64,000 nucleotides of DNA from Amylostereum areolatum (Eukaryota > Basidiomycota > Agaricomycetes > Russulales > Stereaceae), in NCBI GenBank assembly GCA_012932865.1, contig SAXG01000132.1, positions 1-64,000 on the forward strand, given 5' to 3'. Under the pieces are notes generated by a model. It worked only from the letters and a program-made list of their open reading frames with translations. It had not been told where the DNA came from and searched no databases. Shown in pieces: positions 12,820 to 25,267 of the stretch. Both the position numbers and the translations under genes were made by a program. The number at the start of each line of letters is the position of its first letter. Position 1 is the stretch's first letter.

Positions 12820-14040
12820 TTATATGGATGATCGAGTCCGCCTGTGCCCAAACCACCGTCGTCCCGAATATCCTTTCTCCGAACTCGACACTCTCAATCC
12901 TGAGGCTACAGACTCCTGCCTACAAACCCCCTCCGTGCGCTCATCACCAGCCCGCTCCCGGCGCTCGTATCGCGCCCTCTCGATATAGTCCTCCGCATCC
13001 GGGGCGACAGGTGTTGGGAAGAAGAACGGCGCCGCATAGGGGTCCGTGCGTTCGACCATCTTCACCCGCTTTTTCGAGTCTGAGCGCGCAACTGGAACAG
13101 ACGTGAATGAGCGAGCGGCCTCGGAGACGGCACGGAACACACACCCGTGGCACCAATCTCGCGGTCCGTCGGTCTGACACTCCGCACGGAGCCTGTCGCG
13201 TCCGAGAACGACTTGGCGCGTTTGACTTTGGGTTTGAGGTGTAGCGATGGACGATGCGTGATGGAGTGGAACCGCTTGAGCGCGTGCTCCGCAAAGACGT
13301 GGAAACCGTCGTGCGAATGATGTGAGCGGTGTCTCCCTTCTGGGGTACGCGACGTGGGCAAAGACGACACAGGAGTGTTCATAACAGAGTTTGAGTGAAT
13401 GGCAGCGGGGACGGGTGAAGAAGATGCATTAGGTATAGACGGGCCAGTCGTAAAAGAAGGGGCGGAAAACGGTGGAATGGTATTAGGAACCGAGGGCGAC
13501 TCCGAAGCCGTTGGCACTTCAGAACTTTCCTCGACGGTCGGGAGTGAAGGTGGGAGGGGACAGATATAGCTAAGACGGCTTTCGGGATGGGACCTCGGAG
13601 CAGGAGGGAGGTTGCTTGAACCCTCCGCCGAAACGTTCTGGAAGGGAGGAGCGGTGGGCACAAAGGGTGGTGATGGGTCGGATGTGGCAAGGGTTAAGAT
13701 AGAGCGGTGCAGAGGTCGTCGGCGTACGGAGAGCTGCCGCAACAGTTCGAAGTTAGGGAGGGTGGCTTGTGGTGCGAGCGACGGTAAGAACCGACATATT
13801 CCCATCGCAAGGAGGCTCTGGAGGCGATGTCTGTGTTTAGCGCGATGCAGGGGGGAGAAAGGCGCTGTTACGTACCAGCAGCACGCCCCGCGTCGCCTCC
13901 GCCAATGCCGTCACCGGGACAGCGACCCAGACCAGCCACTTCCGTATGAGAACCAGCACCATCCTGCTCAAGGGACGAGGAGAACCTCTGGTCTGAAGAC
14001 GGGGAGAGAGGTAACCAACGCAGGACGAGGAAGAGGACAT
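12820..14040 (-). CDS. hypothetical Ser/Pro-rich protein
   Basis: Three exons, 13876-14040, 13145-13817 and 12820-13091, add up to 369 residues. A hydrophobic segment near residues 27-60 (MVLVLIRKWLVWVAVPVTAL and on) could be a membrane or mitochondrial-targeting region. The centre is Ser/Pro-rich and probably disordered. A His- and Lys-rich part follows (HRSHHSHDGFHVF, LKPKVKRAKSF), then a charged C-terminus with RRERAGDERTEG. Splice sites are clean (GTACGT/CAG, GTGTGT/CCAG) and the summed frame is open, which supports a real gene. It sits head-to-head with SHO1, sharing the 14041-14933 interval. I do not recognise the family. Confidence 0.6.
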
Positions 14041-14933
14041 GGGTGTTTGTGGCTTTGAGCGACTTCGATGTGAGCTTTAACAATGCATGAAAAAACGCGA
14101 GGTGGATGGTGGAAAGGCCGGTGGACCCGAACGAGGCTTATTCTTAAGTGCCCGCGGACGATGGTCTTGTGTATCGAAAGCGTAATCGGGGAAGACGCCC
14201 GGATGTGTCCAGCGTCCAGCATCCCCACCAGGGCGTGCGGAGGTTGGGCCATGACAAACCGCGATGACCTGAGGTCGAAGCATCCGCTGTCCAATGATCG
14301 AGAATGCTCGGTAGCTGGATTTGCTAAGGCCGTGAGTAGGTAGACGCCATAGGTTGTGCATACGTCCGAGTCATGCTAGAGAGTTGTACAAGGAATATAG
14401 ATGATGGTTCGGGCTGGGGCTCGGAGAGAACGTCATAAGCCACGATACGTGCTGCAATCGGCGAGGGGATGCTCCGTGGACGGGTGTGTTGACTAGCCTG
14501 CTCTGACGAGCTTTAAGATCTGAGACCCAGGTGCCACAAGCCTGAAAGGTTCCTCTTTGATTGGAAAGAGCCAGAGAACGGGATGGGCGCTGGAGGGTGG
14601 GTGAGGGGATTACCTATAATAATATAGCATGTGCGGTTAACGTCTCAGCCGACGGGTCTGCTCCGTGTCCGAGCCTTCCACCCCACCACACGCATGGGAA
14701 AAGGATATGCAGAGAAAGGTTTCAGACATCTGGATGGTGGACGAACGAGAGAAGCTAGAAGAGACGGAAAGGCCGGAAAAGGCGAAGATCACGTGAGTGA
14801 CCGGCGGGGGGCGATGGGCGCTGACGAGCGTTGGGTTTGCATTTGCTTCATCTCTGCGGCTGGCCTGTGCACCTCCTCGACGTCCTCGACGTCCCCTTTG
14901 TCCCCCTTTCTTCTTTTATCACATACGCTAGTC
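14041..14933. other. intergenic, shared upstream region of two divergent genes
   Basis: This 893-base interval separates the start codons of the unknown minus-strand gene and SHO1, so it should hold both promoters. A pyrimidine-rich tract lies at about 14880-14925, just before the SHO1 start, as is common in basidiomycete promoters. I see no ORF or repeat. Confidence 0.5.
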
Positions 14934-16250
14934 ATGCCGCCCCGAGGTAACGAAGGTCTCGACTTCACCCCGATCCTCACCCATTATCTCTTCCTCTTCA
15001 CAACTATCCTCGCCGTCGTACGTCCGCTCTCTCTTCTTCCCCACGCATCCCCCTCTCACCCTTTTCTTCTTCCAGGTCGGCTGGTTTGTCGCTTTCATCA
15101 GCCAGATTGTCGTCACTGCAGATGGTGAGCTCTATTCGTGCTCGCCGCCCACCGCACCGAGCCTGAATATCATCCCCTAGTCGGCCACGGAGCCGTCGGC
15201 ACCCTCTGGTTCGCCATCTTCCTCCAACTTTTCCTCATCCTCGGCGTCCTCTACACCCTCGCAAGCGACTCGATAGCCATGAATCGCTACCAAATATCTA
15301 CATTCGGCTCTGTCGCCCTCGTTTTCGCCGTCATCGGCGTCAACGACAGCATCTTCCGCGGAACCGCCTCCCTCGGCGCTCAGGCCGCCGGCTGGCTCAT
15401 CCTCGCCGTCGTCGACATCCTCTGGGTGCTCTTCTTCACCGCAGAGGAAGACTCGCTCATGCTCCACGTTTTCAACTCGCTCGGCACAGGCGGCCTCACC
15501 CCTCCCTCCCGCCGTCGCCGCACACGCCAGACCTCCGTCCACAACCTGGGCATCAGCGGTGGGGTATCTAACGGCTACGGTGGCGGCGGCGGCGGGTATT
15601 CGCCCACGGGCGGCATCGGCCCCAACACGTACGACGCCAAGCTCAACAACAGCTTTGGCGCCGCCGGCGGTATCCGTAGTCAAAACAGCTTCCACGCTGC
15701 CAGCGTAGATGGCGCCCAAGCGCGGAGCCTCAATGGTCCTGCCTCGGGTACGCCCAACGCAACACCTGGCGTAGGCCAGTCGGCCCTTCCCCCGGACACG
15801 AGCGCAGGCATCAATTCACCCCTAATGAGCCCGGGCAACGCGGGCGTCGGTGCAGGCGGCGGCCCTGGCCTGCCAGAAGACACGAGCGGGGCATCGGAGG
15901 GGTACATGTACAAGGCGAAGGCGCTGTTCGCCTGTGAGTCCACATCTCTCGCTTGGTCCTTGTTTTTGACGTCATCGCGCTGGCTATCTTCCCATCCGCC
16001 ATTCACTCCCTTCTTCTGACTTGGCTTGCTGCGCAGACACCGCCTCGCCGGACGACCCCAACGAAATATCATTCGCGAAGGGGGAGATACTCGATATCGT
16101 GGACAAACAAGGGAAGTGGTGGCAAGCGAAGAAGGACGATGGGACGATAGGAAGTACGTGATCCGTTCCTTTGGCGACAATGCCCCGTCGGCTGACCTTC
16201 GACATTTTCCCGTCCCAGTCGCGCCGTCAAACTACCTACAAATCATCTAG
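14934..16250 (+). CDS. SHO1: SHO1 osmosensor, four TM segments plus SH3 domain
   Basis: Sho1 is the plasma-membrane adaptor of the HOG osmostress MAPK pathway; its SH3 domain recruits the MAPKK. Five exons: 14934-15017, 15076-15124, 15181-15933, 16037-16153 and 16219-16250, total 1035 bases, 344 residues. Four hydrophobic segments occupy roughly residues 12-125 ([70 protein letters not shown]). A Gly/Ser-rich linker follows. The C-terminal SH3 domain is nearly complete: [20 protein letters not shown], the WW pair in [11 protein letters not shown], and the end [10 protein letters not shown]. Length and order match fungal Sho1 well, and every exon junction keeps the frame. Confidence 0.95.
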
Positions 16251-17168
16251 GAAGGGCCTCGCCGCGCGAGTCCGCGGTTGTGTCCACGATACAGAATCCG
16301 AACCTCTCACGAGCTTCGATTGCCCCGCCGCCAGCGCCGCTTGGACAGGACATCGATACCTTTTCCCTTTCTCTATGATAATGAGCCCCACGTTGTCGAC
16401 CACCACCTTCCCTCCTTGCACGCTGCTCCATCTTCCTCCATCCAGCGCGCGATCTTCTTTCTGGTGCCCCGACACGCCGTCGCTGTACATACCCGGCTTT
16501 CCCACCTATCCCCCCACCCCCTACCCCCCCACCACTACACTCACGTCTGCTCCGCTTTTTTCTCTTTGGTTCGTTGTGTCTACGTTCGTGCTCGCGCGCA
16601 GGATCGCCATGCGCCGCTCCTCGTTCGGCATGTTATCTTTCGTATCGGACACAATCTTGGAGAGGGCTCTTCAACCCCTCCTCTTGTTTCTCCACCCGCG
16701 CCTGTCTACCTGTCCCCTCCTTGTGTATTTTTTTCCTGCCACGAGTCTGTCCTGTCCGCTACGTTGCTGTTTGTGTGATCAATATATAGCTCGCTCTCGC
16801 GTATCCACGCCCCCCACCTCCACGCCCGTGGCATCTCGCGCGCGATGCACGGTAAGTCAGAATTCGACACGGTGAGAACTTGGAAGCGCCATTTGTGGTG
16901 AGTCTCACGAGCGAATGCACGTCTAGTACATAGGAATTACTTAGGAGGTTGGGATTCCAACTGCGGATGGAGTAACACTCGTACACATTTTGTAAAGTCC
17001 GAACGAGTAGAGGCAGGTACTAAGGCGTCCTTCTCGCTCAAGCGCTCAGCGCTCAGCTTCGGCTTCGGTAGCGCCCATGATTGTGATGAGGAAATACGGA
17101 ACGCATGGATTCTCCCAGCCTGTCCCCTCCATGCTATCCAGCAAATTCCCCTCCCTTCTCACCTAACC
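16251..17168. other. intergenic, no gene seen
   Basis: The interval begins with the probable SHO1 3' untranslated region and ends with the promoter of the transporter. It is pyrimidine-rich up to 16760. No supported gene or repeat was found. Confidence 0.5.
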
Positions 17169-19437
17169 ATGTCCATGTTTGATGCATCGACCAATCCTGC
17201 TGATGCCGCCGTGAACCCTCAGGCTGTTTCTCAGACAGAGTTGGAAGGTTCTGCTGCCGAAACGCCCAGAGACGCAGAGGACACCCTGTATTACGCCATC
17301 ATTCTGGATGAGCAGCTGCAACAGCGCAAGCATCGGCCATGGTGGAGGAGACCTTCCTACTGGTGGTGCGTTACTGCGTCTTTTTTTCCCCGCGTGTCCG
17401 TGTCTTCTCAAGCTCGTCGTGTGCACCATCGCAGGCAGATATGCATTATTCCTGTCACCCTCTTAGCGATAGGGGCCACCGTCCCCGCTAAGATGGAACT
17501 GATCAATGCAGTTGTATGCCAGTCGCAACGAGCGGTTCGCGACGGTTCGTTGGACACGATACCCGTGGGACCTTGCCACTCCGATCCCAAGGTTCAGGCT
17601 GGAGCAACTGCTATCATCGCTGGTGGGCATCTCATGCATCCCGCGTAGCTCAAAACTGACCGCCCTTCGAGCTATGACAACGCTGACGGGCATCCTGGCG
17701 TGTATCACCACGCCGCGATGGGGTTCCGTGCGTTCAATATGCATTTCTGTTGTCGCCACCACTCTGATATGGATCCCAGTTATCCGACCGCTACGGACGT
17801 GTTTTCGTGCTCCGAGTCTACGGGTTTGGTCCCTTGTTGGCGGACCTCGCTTTCCTTGCTGTCGTCCTGTGGCCTCAATATGTTCCAGGAGGCGTCTGGG
17901 GCGTCCTTTGGAGCGGCGCGATCGAAGGGTTGTTTGCAGGTGACGAACACCCTGCGTTATCGTCTGGAGTTGTTCTATTTACAACTCTCTAGTTGGAACC
18001 ACAGCCGCCAGCTATGCATATCTGGCCGACACTACTGAAACAGAATCGCGGTGAGTCCAAAGTCTGTAGGCGTACTGGTGTAGCACTCACGCTGCTTTCT
18101 GTTATCTAGCACTCGCATATTTGCACTGTACCTCGGCCTGTATAATGTCGGTCAAGGCCTTGGACCCTTCATGTGCTCCACCATCACCCACCTCACCGGC
18201 AACTCGCTCAACGTCTACTGGCTCAGTATCCCGGTCCATATCCTGTTCCTCCTGATTTGTTGGCTTATCCTCCCCGAGTCTCTCCTTCCCATACAAATGG
18301 AGGTTGCGCAACGCAAACACCAGGAGGAAATCGCGGCAAGGCGTCCCAAGGAGAAGTGGTTGTCTTTGTCTTTGCTTCTGTCTCCTCTCGCCCCCCTTGG
18401 AGTGTTCCTCCCGAAGAGCGCCCCGGACAATTCCTCCAGGAATACGCGGCGCAAGGACTGGTCATTAGCTCTGATTGCGTTGGCCTATCTCCCCGACACC
18501 TTGATCTCAGTACGTCCAAACCGACTTCGTCCATATGACAAGCCCATAACCGTGGATCTTCAGGGCGCAGGCGTATACTATTTTCAATACGGAATAAGTT
18601 TCTTCGGATGGGCCTCCGAAATGGTGCATGCTATCACGTCTCTGCACTACCTCCACCGTTCTGACCATTGTGTAGATTGGCCTCGTGTTAAGCTTGAACT
18701 ACATATCCAAAGCGGCTTTCCTTTCCGTCCTTTTGCCTTGTACGTCTACCCCCCCTACCGGTGCCAGGTACTCGGACTCATCAGTCGGCCTTGTCCAGTG
18801 GCTATCAAGTTCTTGAAGCCGGACCCCCATCGTGAATTGCCTTCCCCAACACGAATCCGACCCCCGTCACCCAACCCCGACGCATCGACACCGCTCCTCG
18901 GCCGTTCCATTTCCATCTCCCAATCGCAAGCATGCACCTCAAATGAACGCAACGGTGGCCTGTTGTGGGATCTCGCCCTCGCTAAACTGTCGTTAGTCGT
19001 GCAAATTGGGGCTCTTTTCCTCATGTCCGTCGCGACGACTTCTTGGGCTTTCGTTGGCGGCATTCTCTCCGTATCCTTTGGGGCTGGATATACTCCGACC
19101 ATCAACGCTCTCGCTCTTGAATTTTACCGCAGGAGTGGGGGCACGGAGGCTGGGAAGCTATTCGGCGCGATGACGTTTGTACAAGTCCTTGGGTGCGTCG
19201 TTTTAACGGTTGTCGCGTCCCGTCTCTCATTGCGAACTTTCCACCAGGTACCAGATCTTGGGGCCAGCCATCTTCGGCTTCCTTTTCATGACCACAGTAG
19301 AGACTCACCCCAAGACCATTCTGTATGCGGGCATGGTAATCGTCTTTTCGTGCTTCATCTTCCTGCAGTTTGTACGAATTCCGCCGGATATCAGCACGGA
19401 ACCTACCCTCAACGAGACGGCGGAAGAATTGCATTGA
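17169..19437 (+). CDS. major facilitator superfamily transporter
   Basis: Membrane transporter of the fungal tetracycline-resistance-like MFS group. Exons: 17169-17365, 17435-17622, 17649-17727, 17780-17939, 17993-18050, 18110-18509, 18564-18623, 18676-18739, 18799-19192 and 19248-19437. The MFS loop-2/3 signature is visible as WGSLSDRYGRV across the 17727/17780 junction. Other helices include VPGGVWGVLWSGAIEGLFAG, ALYLGLYNVGQGLGPF (TM5-type), YFQYGISFFGWASEM, LVVQIGALFLMS and ILGPAIFGFLFM. A long cytosolic loop (about 18800-18940) contains an S/P-rich stretch ending TPLLGRS. The join between the second and third exons (17595-17650) is off by one base in every splice choice I tried, so either a base is wrong there or the boundary differs. 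The substrate cannot be told from sequence. Confidence 0.8.
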
Positions 19438-20103
19438 GATTGACATATTATGTTGTGCTGGTACATCGACAATTCTCTTGGGGTTTGTACATGTTGTTAT
19501 CACGGCTACTTCGGGTTTACTTCTTTGTATTTCGTTAAGGATACGTTACCCATTAGGTTAATCTAGCGCTACAGTGTCGAGGATGTGTACGGTTTGTGTG
19601 CCAGTGTAATTTGTAGATACATTGCAATCTATGGACTGTATCAGCGTGCGTTCACCAAGGGAAGATGGCATAAGACTCACAGCTGATAGGGGTTTTCTCC
19701 GATCTTCTACTTGTCGATGTTCGTTCATCTCCTTCGCTCGGATGCGACCGACTCGATGTCTTCAGCGCAATTCCCCGTATCCAACAAACGCCCACAAGGT
19801 GATTCAACACCTCTGCATCAAGCGCACCCACCCCATCGTGTCTCAACAGCCACACATCCAGCTCATTCAGTCGAGGCAACGCGCTTCCTCCCCGTACATA
19901 AAAGAAGTTGTATACCCGGTCCTGTATGTTTGTATGGTATGTGTATGTGTATGTGTATGCGTTCGATGCAGAAAGTGTGTCGCCAGATGCCCTACTTATG
20001 CCATGACTACAATACACTATTATTGAACTTCGTCGTTCCCGAGCATCCCAGCAAGCAATAGATAACAACACCACGACACCTTCTCATCGTTACAACACCT
20101 CCC
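19438..20103. other. intergenic between convergent genes
   Basis: This is the 3' region of the MFS gene and of the RING gene. It contains a short TGTATG-type simple repeat at about 19925-19952 and otherwise nothing I can name. Confidence 0.5.
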
Positions 20104-22198
20104 TCACCGTCTCCGACCGGGTCCGTTCCCTAAAACCACCATCGGTCGACTCTTCTTCCGTCTCCCACCTGCTCCGCCGCCGCCGCCACCGCCGCTTCCA
20201 CCACCCGCCCGCTGCTCCATCTCATGCCACGCAAAGTCCAAATCCCATTCATCCTGCACGTCCTCCCGACGCGCCGAACGCGCCGGCGCCCTCCCACCCG
20301 TCGATGGGCCCGTATGCAGCGCCGACGCAAAGCTTCGCGAACCCCACGCCCCAGGGACGCTCGCAGGCGGCGGCGGCGACCGCGTCTCCTCCTGGTCGTC
20401 CGCGAACTCGTCCGGCGCGTAGGCCACAGGGGCCGGAGGGACGTACGTCCCCGTGATCTGCCACCTCGTCTGCGCGAGCTTCTCCCGCTCCCGCTCCTCC
20501 GCCTTCACCCGCGCCCTCTCGTCCTTCCGCCCCTTGTTCTCGCGCCTCGCCCTCCGCGCCTTCAACGCGGTCTCAAAGCTTCGCAGGCCGTCCGCGCCGA
20601 CGACGCCCTCCAGATCGGCCTCGACGAAGACGACGTCGGCGCCCTCGGGCATGTGCGCGAGGTACTTGCACCGTCGGCGGAGGTCGTCGTTCACCGAGCC
20701 CTCGTTGGAGGCCTCGACGCGCACGGAGATGGAGTCGGGGAAGGACGCGTACCCGTTGAAGTGCGCGTTGAGGATCTTGATGTCGAGCGGGTGCAGGAAG
20801 ACGGGCATGCCCGAGGCGGCTTGGTAGTAGTAATAGGTCGACGTCGAGGGCGGCGGGGGGTTCAGGTTCTTGCGCTGTTTCGGGTTGCGCGCGGGCGGTG
20901 GGGTAGGGAGGGGCGTGGAGGGCGCTCGGGTGGCGAGGTAGGCTTCGGGGACGTCCGCGGGGTCGACTGGAGTCGCGTCTTGCTCCTGTCTCTTCCGCTG
21001 CTGATGCGCGGCCGAGCGTGACTCGATGTCGTGCTGCATCTGTAGCGCCTTGTCGACCGCGTTCCTCAGCGGTTCCGTGTCGAGCGCGGTGGCCTTCGCG
21101 ATCTGCGCGTTCAATTTCTGCTCGGCGGTGTCGACGAACACGAGCCCGAGTTCGTCGCCGAGGCTCTTGAGGGTGCGGCGCTCCGAGGCGAGGTCGGCGA
21201 GGTCCCGGTTGAGGTTGTCGACCAGGTAGGAGGGCGTGGCGAGCATGAATTTGGAGAAAGGGTAGACGTCGGGGAGGAAGTGGAATGGGGCTTGGTGTGG
21301 GGGGAGCAGGTCGGAAGGCCAGGTGGGCGAACGCGGGAGGGCAAGTGTGGTGATTTGCGGTCGTTGCATGAGACGCATGCGGAAGGTGGAACCGAGACGA
21401 GGAGAGGAAAGGTTGGCAACGTCCACAGAGCCGGACGAAGAAGACGCTTGCGGTAAATCCGCGTCCTCGTCCACCCGGGGTCCGTCGTACCAATGAACGC
21501 TCTTGAGCTGTCTCTCGTTGACCGAGTCGAAGCAGATGGGGCATCGGACCCATTTGGTGTTGTCGGACGTGTGCAGATAATGGAGGATGCAGGGGAAACA
21601 AAACACCTGTGATCCTTGCGGTTAAGAACGATGTCGAATAGATGACCCGAGTGATGCACGTACATGACCGCATTTCGTCATGCGCGGCGCTGTGGGCGGG
21701 GACAGGCAAATCGGGCAGGACGTGTGTCCCTCCTCCTGGGAGGGGCCGTCGCCTCCAGCAGCAGAGGCCAAGGCAGAGCTCCGGGGGATGATGATCTGTA
21801 AGATATCCTGCCATTGGAAGAAGCTACGGCGGTATGATGTCAGTGGGAGGAGACGGTGCGCGATAAGGCGGCGAACGTCGACTGACATATCAGGATCGGC
21901 GAAGTGGACGGTGTAGTCCCCCTCGGGGTTCATCACGAATCGATATTGCGCATTGACGAACCCTGGGGATAGAGAGCAGACTCGTCAATCACCCGACGGC
22001 AGATACGAGGGGATGCGTGCACTCACGCTCCTTATTCCAGACTTGCTGGGTGCCATTCCTGCGGCTGCGTCTTGGAATGCTCTGGAGCTGGTGGGTCTGC
22101 CGAGGCGGAAGAGTGAAGTTGAGGAGATGATTCAGCGACTCGGTCTTGTTCGATCGCTTCTGGGCAGCGGGCGCGGGCGCGACGCCGCGGGCAGCCAT
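20104..22198 (-). CDS. RNF10/MAG2-like RING-finger protein
   Basis: Homologue of RNF10, a RING E3 ligase known to ubiquitinate 40S ribosomal proteins during translation stress (Mag2 in yeasts). Three exons: 22027-22198, 21664-21962 and 20104-21606, total 657 residues. The N-terminal block SLNHLLNFTLPPRQ and the region NAQYRFVMNPEGDYTVHFAD are family hallmarks. The RING reads CPIC..TKCGHVFCFPCILHYL..WVRCPICFD, with the central Cys-His pair split by the second intron. A coiled, charged segment (ARRENKGRKDERARVKAEER) and a Gly-rich tail follow. The family usually has an acidic FDDLAMAARG start; here a matching Phe-Asp-Asp stretch lies just upstream of 22198 but is out of frame by one T in a run of four. 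The true start may therefore lie further upstream, toward 22300. Confidence 0.85.
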
Positions 22199-22482
22199 TG
22201 CGAGGTCGTCAAAAGGGGGAATACGGCGACGATTCAGAGGAAGATGAAAACGAAGTGGGTGGTGAGGCGCCTCCCGGGAGGATGGGAGAGCTGACCGTCA
22301 CTGGGGGAAGACTCAGAAGAGCCTTGAGTTGAGGGAAACCTGACTCCTCTCCGCTTTACCACGACCGGTTCCGTCCCGTCACGCCGTCCGCCGGGCTTTC
22401 GAGCGCCGATACTCCTCTTTATCGACCACGACGTCGCCCATCCTCTTAACTTTCCGTTTCGCTTTCTCGTTCGTGCGGCACT
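22199..22482. promoter_or_regulatory. divergent intergenic region of the RING and WBP11 genes
   Basis: Only 284 bases separate the RING-gene model start and the WBP11 start codon, so the two probably share a bidirectional promoter. No TATA-like motif is evident. Part of the region may be coding if the RING gene has an upstream exon. Confidence 0.4.
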
Positions 22483-24226
22483 ATGGCGAAGGGGAAAGCC
22501 TCCAACCCAGCGGATGCATTCCGTACGTTTCTCGCGTTGTATGCGCGCACGGCGTCTCACCTGCCCGTATAGGCAAAGCTCAGCGCAAGAAAGAACTCAA
22601 AAAGGTCCGTCGTCCGTCCAGGCTACCGGACATCCGCTCACCGCGCTGGGACATTGTAGTAGAATAAGGCAGGACGAGCGAAAGCTCGCGACTTCGCCCT
22701 CGTTAAGAAAGATACAACAGGCGCGTAAACAACGTCCATCTCATCTCGCCACGGTGCTCACGTCAGTTACAGAATTGCAGGAAGAAATCGAAAAGCTCAC
22801 GGCGCTCCCTGAGCCTTCTGCTGCCGAGCAGAAGAGGCTGAAGGACTTGCAGTCTGAGCTAGCGGCCATTGACAAAAAGAAAGAGGAGTATGTCGCCGAA
22901 CATCCCGAACAGCGCAGGCTCGTCTACCGCGCCAGGAGGTCAGACAAGGATAAGGAGGAGGGCAAGGACGGTGACGGAAAATCAGTTGAGCGTACGAGAA
23001 AGCTGTTCGACAAGAATGGCATCCCTCTCCACCCCGAACGGAGCATCTACTACGACCCCATCATGAACCCCTTTGGTGTCCCTCCTCCGGGTATGCCCTA
23101 CATTGAACGACGTGAGGCGCCATCCATTCTTCTTCCTTGGCCACACGGCTGACGTATTTGCAGCCTTGCGTCCAGATGAAATGTCGCAAGAAGAAGAAGA
23201 GGGTGCGTGTCCCTCACATGCAGATATGCTCGCCGATTCTTATTATTATCATAGGCTCGGACGACGATATTCCCATGCCGGATGGTCCTCCTCCCGGCGA
23301 GGCATTAAAACAGGAAGAAGAGGAAGACAGCGATGATGATATACCGATGCCGGAAGGTCCTCCGCCACCTAAGCCAGGTTCTCAATGTAAGTTTGTCGTC
23401 GCGTCTCGCATGCCCTCTATCTCACGTTTATCCATAAGCCGCGCCGCCCCTACCCCCTCTACCAATCAATCCCCCGCTACCTCCCACTGCCTACATGCCT
23501 CCTCCCGGAACATACCCGCCACTACCTCCACCTGGATTTCCGCCCCTTCCGACTGGACTTCCCCCACCCCCGGCTGGCTTCCCTTCACGGTCACCAAGCA
23601 TGCCGAGCATGCCACCACCTCCCTCTCCAGGGTTCCCACTTCCCCCATCTGGTTTTCCTCCTGCACCTCAGGGCTTCCCACCGATGCCGCCTCATTTCCC
23701 GCCTCCCCCGACAGGATTCCCTCTCCATCATAGCGGCTTGCCCCCTCCGCCTCCCGGCTTCTTCCCTCGCCGTGCGCAAGCCTCGGCCATGCAAGATCCT
23801 CTGACGTCTGTACCTCATCAGACCTATCAGGCCCACCGCGCATCGACGCTCCCGCCCCCGCCGCCCTCTCTTCCGTCCAACCCTCACGCACAAAAACCGC
23901 GCACGCCCGCCCCCAGCGCCATCATCTCCGCCGCCCCCCAGCTGCGCGACCTCAAAGCCGAAAGCACCGCCTTCATGCCCGCTTCCATGCGCCGCAAGAA
24001 GGCTGCCGCTGGCGCGGGTGGTACCACGGGGAAGGTGAACGCCGCTCCTTCGCTCGCTGAAGAGGAGGGGGCTGGCGCGCCGGCGCCGTTGCTCGCCCGT
24101 CCCGATCTCGTTGGCGCGCTGAAAGGACAGTTCGGCGATGCGAGTGCGAGGGAGAAGGAGAAGCGTAAGGGCGACTACGAGAAGTTCATGGATGACATGG
24201 GCGATATTCTGGGTCCGGGGGCGTAA
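22483..24226 (+). CDS. WBP11-like pre-mRNA splicing factor
   Basis: WW-domain-binding protein 11 family, a nuclear factor linked to spliceosome activation. Seven exons: 22483-22522, 22573-22604, 22663-22720, 22773-23111, 23164-23202, 23255-23386 and 23439-24226, total 475 residues. The N-terminal Wbp11 domain is clear: MAKGKASNPADAFRKAQRKK, KARDFALVKKDT, LQEEIEKLTALPEP. The central SIYYDPIMNPFGVPPPGMPY motif and acidic DDDIPMPDGPPP repeats follow. A long Pro/Gly/Phe-rich stretch, expected to bind WW domains, comes next, then the C-terminal block LRDLKAESTAFMPASMRRKK. The third intron (22721-22772) fits only as a GC-AG intron (GCGCGT..TTACAG); with it the frame stays open throughout. Confidence 0.9.
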
Positions 24227-24530
24227 GAGCGGAACCATGATAGGCGGGTCATCTGCTCAAAAGCCTGGTACCAATGGCTGATTGGTCGTCCTTCCAATTC
24301 TTTCCATAGACTTTGGCCGGAATATAATGGAAAAACTGCCTTCGGGCAACACCTCAGTTTTGAAAGCTTACCATACGTAAACTAATGGGACTGTTTCGTC
24401 CGCAGCCGCGCGAGGTGAACGATGACGCATACAAATTCGAGTCGAAATCTCTGACAAAAGGTACTACAATTACAAGTACAGCACCTCGCGAGCGGAGGCT
24501 CGCGCCGGTTTTCTCAACCAGACTTCATGC

Positions 24531-24891
24531 TCAAAACCCCGGTTCCTTCCCGTTCCGTAGTCCCCGGCGAACTTCGGCCGCGCTCTCCTTGCCAGTCGCA
24601 ATGAAGGTGGCAACGGTTTTGGTCTTATGGTCCTTGAGCGTACTGATGGACGTTCCATTGTTGATCTGGACTTGGAGGTTGAACTTCTGGGGCTTGTCCG
24701 ACGTCATCTGGGAGGACCAAGTGTGAGCGAAAATACACCAAGGTCGTGGAGCGGTGAACGCGTACTCCCTGCATGTCGAGGCGGAAATCGGTGTCCTTGT
24801 ACAACGTGGCGGCGCCAGTGGAGAGACCGGTCAACTTGGCGTCGGGGATGCTGTTGATGAAGGCCTCGAGCGCTTTGCCGGCTCTGCCCAT
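24531..24891 (-). pseudogene. fragment resembling a fungal LEA/DUF3712-type protein
   Basis: Two pieces, 24739-24891 and 24531-24707, join over a 31-base gap with GT-AG ends and give 109 residues. The first reads INSIPDAKLTGLSTGAATLY and TDFRLDMQGVRVHRSTTL, the second QKFNLQVQINNGTSISTLKD and TVATFIATGKES. This resembles an internal part of fungal membrane-anchored proteins related to LEA-14/DUF3712, but such proteins are normally longer with a TM anchor, and none is seen here. The 31-base intron is unusually short. I read it as a gene remnant; a small real gene is possible. No other gene lies between 24227 and 25267. Confidence 0.4.
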
Positions 24892-25267
24892 GATGACGAG
24901 GTAGGTTGCGATGCGAAGGCAAGTTACTTGGGCCTGCGAGCTTCCGTCAGATGTGTACGCCAGATGGACAAGGAGAGAGGATGTACTACCCTACGACCCG
25001 GAGGGGGGAATCGGGTTCGACGGGTTGCGAAGAAGGGTCAGGGTAAGTATCATATACCTTACTCCCTCCTCTGGTCATCTGCCACCATTTTTTGGTATCC
25101 TTTGCGCCCAGTGTGTTCTATTTATATGTATGAAGGGAACCCCTCTGGCCAGACCTTCCATGTTACCAAGGATAGCTGTGCAATCTGTTTCCTGATCCTC
25201 TAGTTGTGTGCCATCCAGAATGCTTCGATACTGTGGTTCAAGCAAGGTACTAGTGACGGTAAGCAGA

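Noticed and set aside
22483..24226. Frameshift instead of a GC-AG intron in the WBP11-like gene
   Set aside because: The 52-base intron has a normal length and acceptor and restores the frame exactly, so an error need not be assumed.
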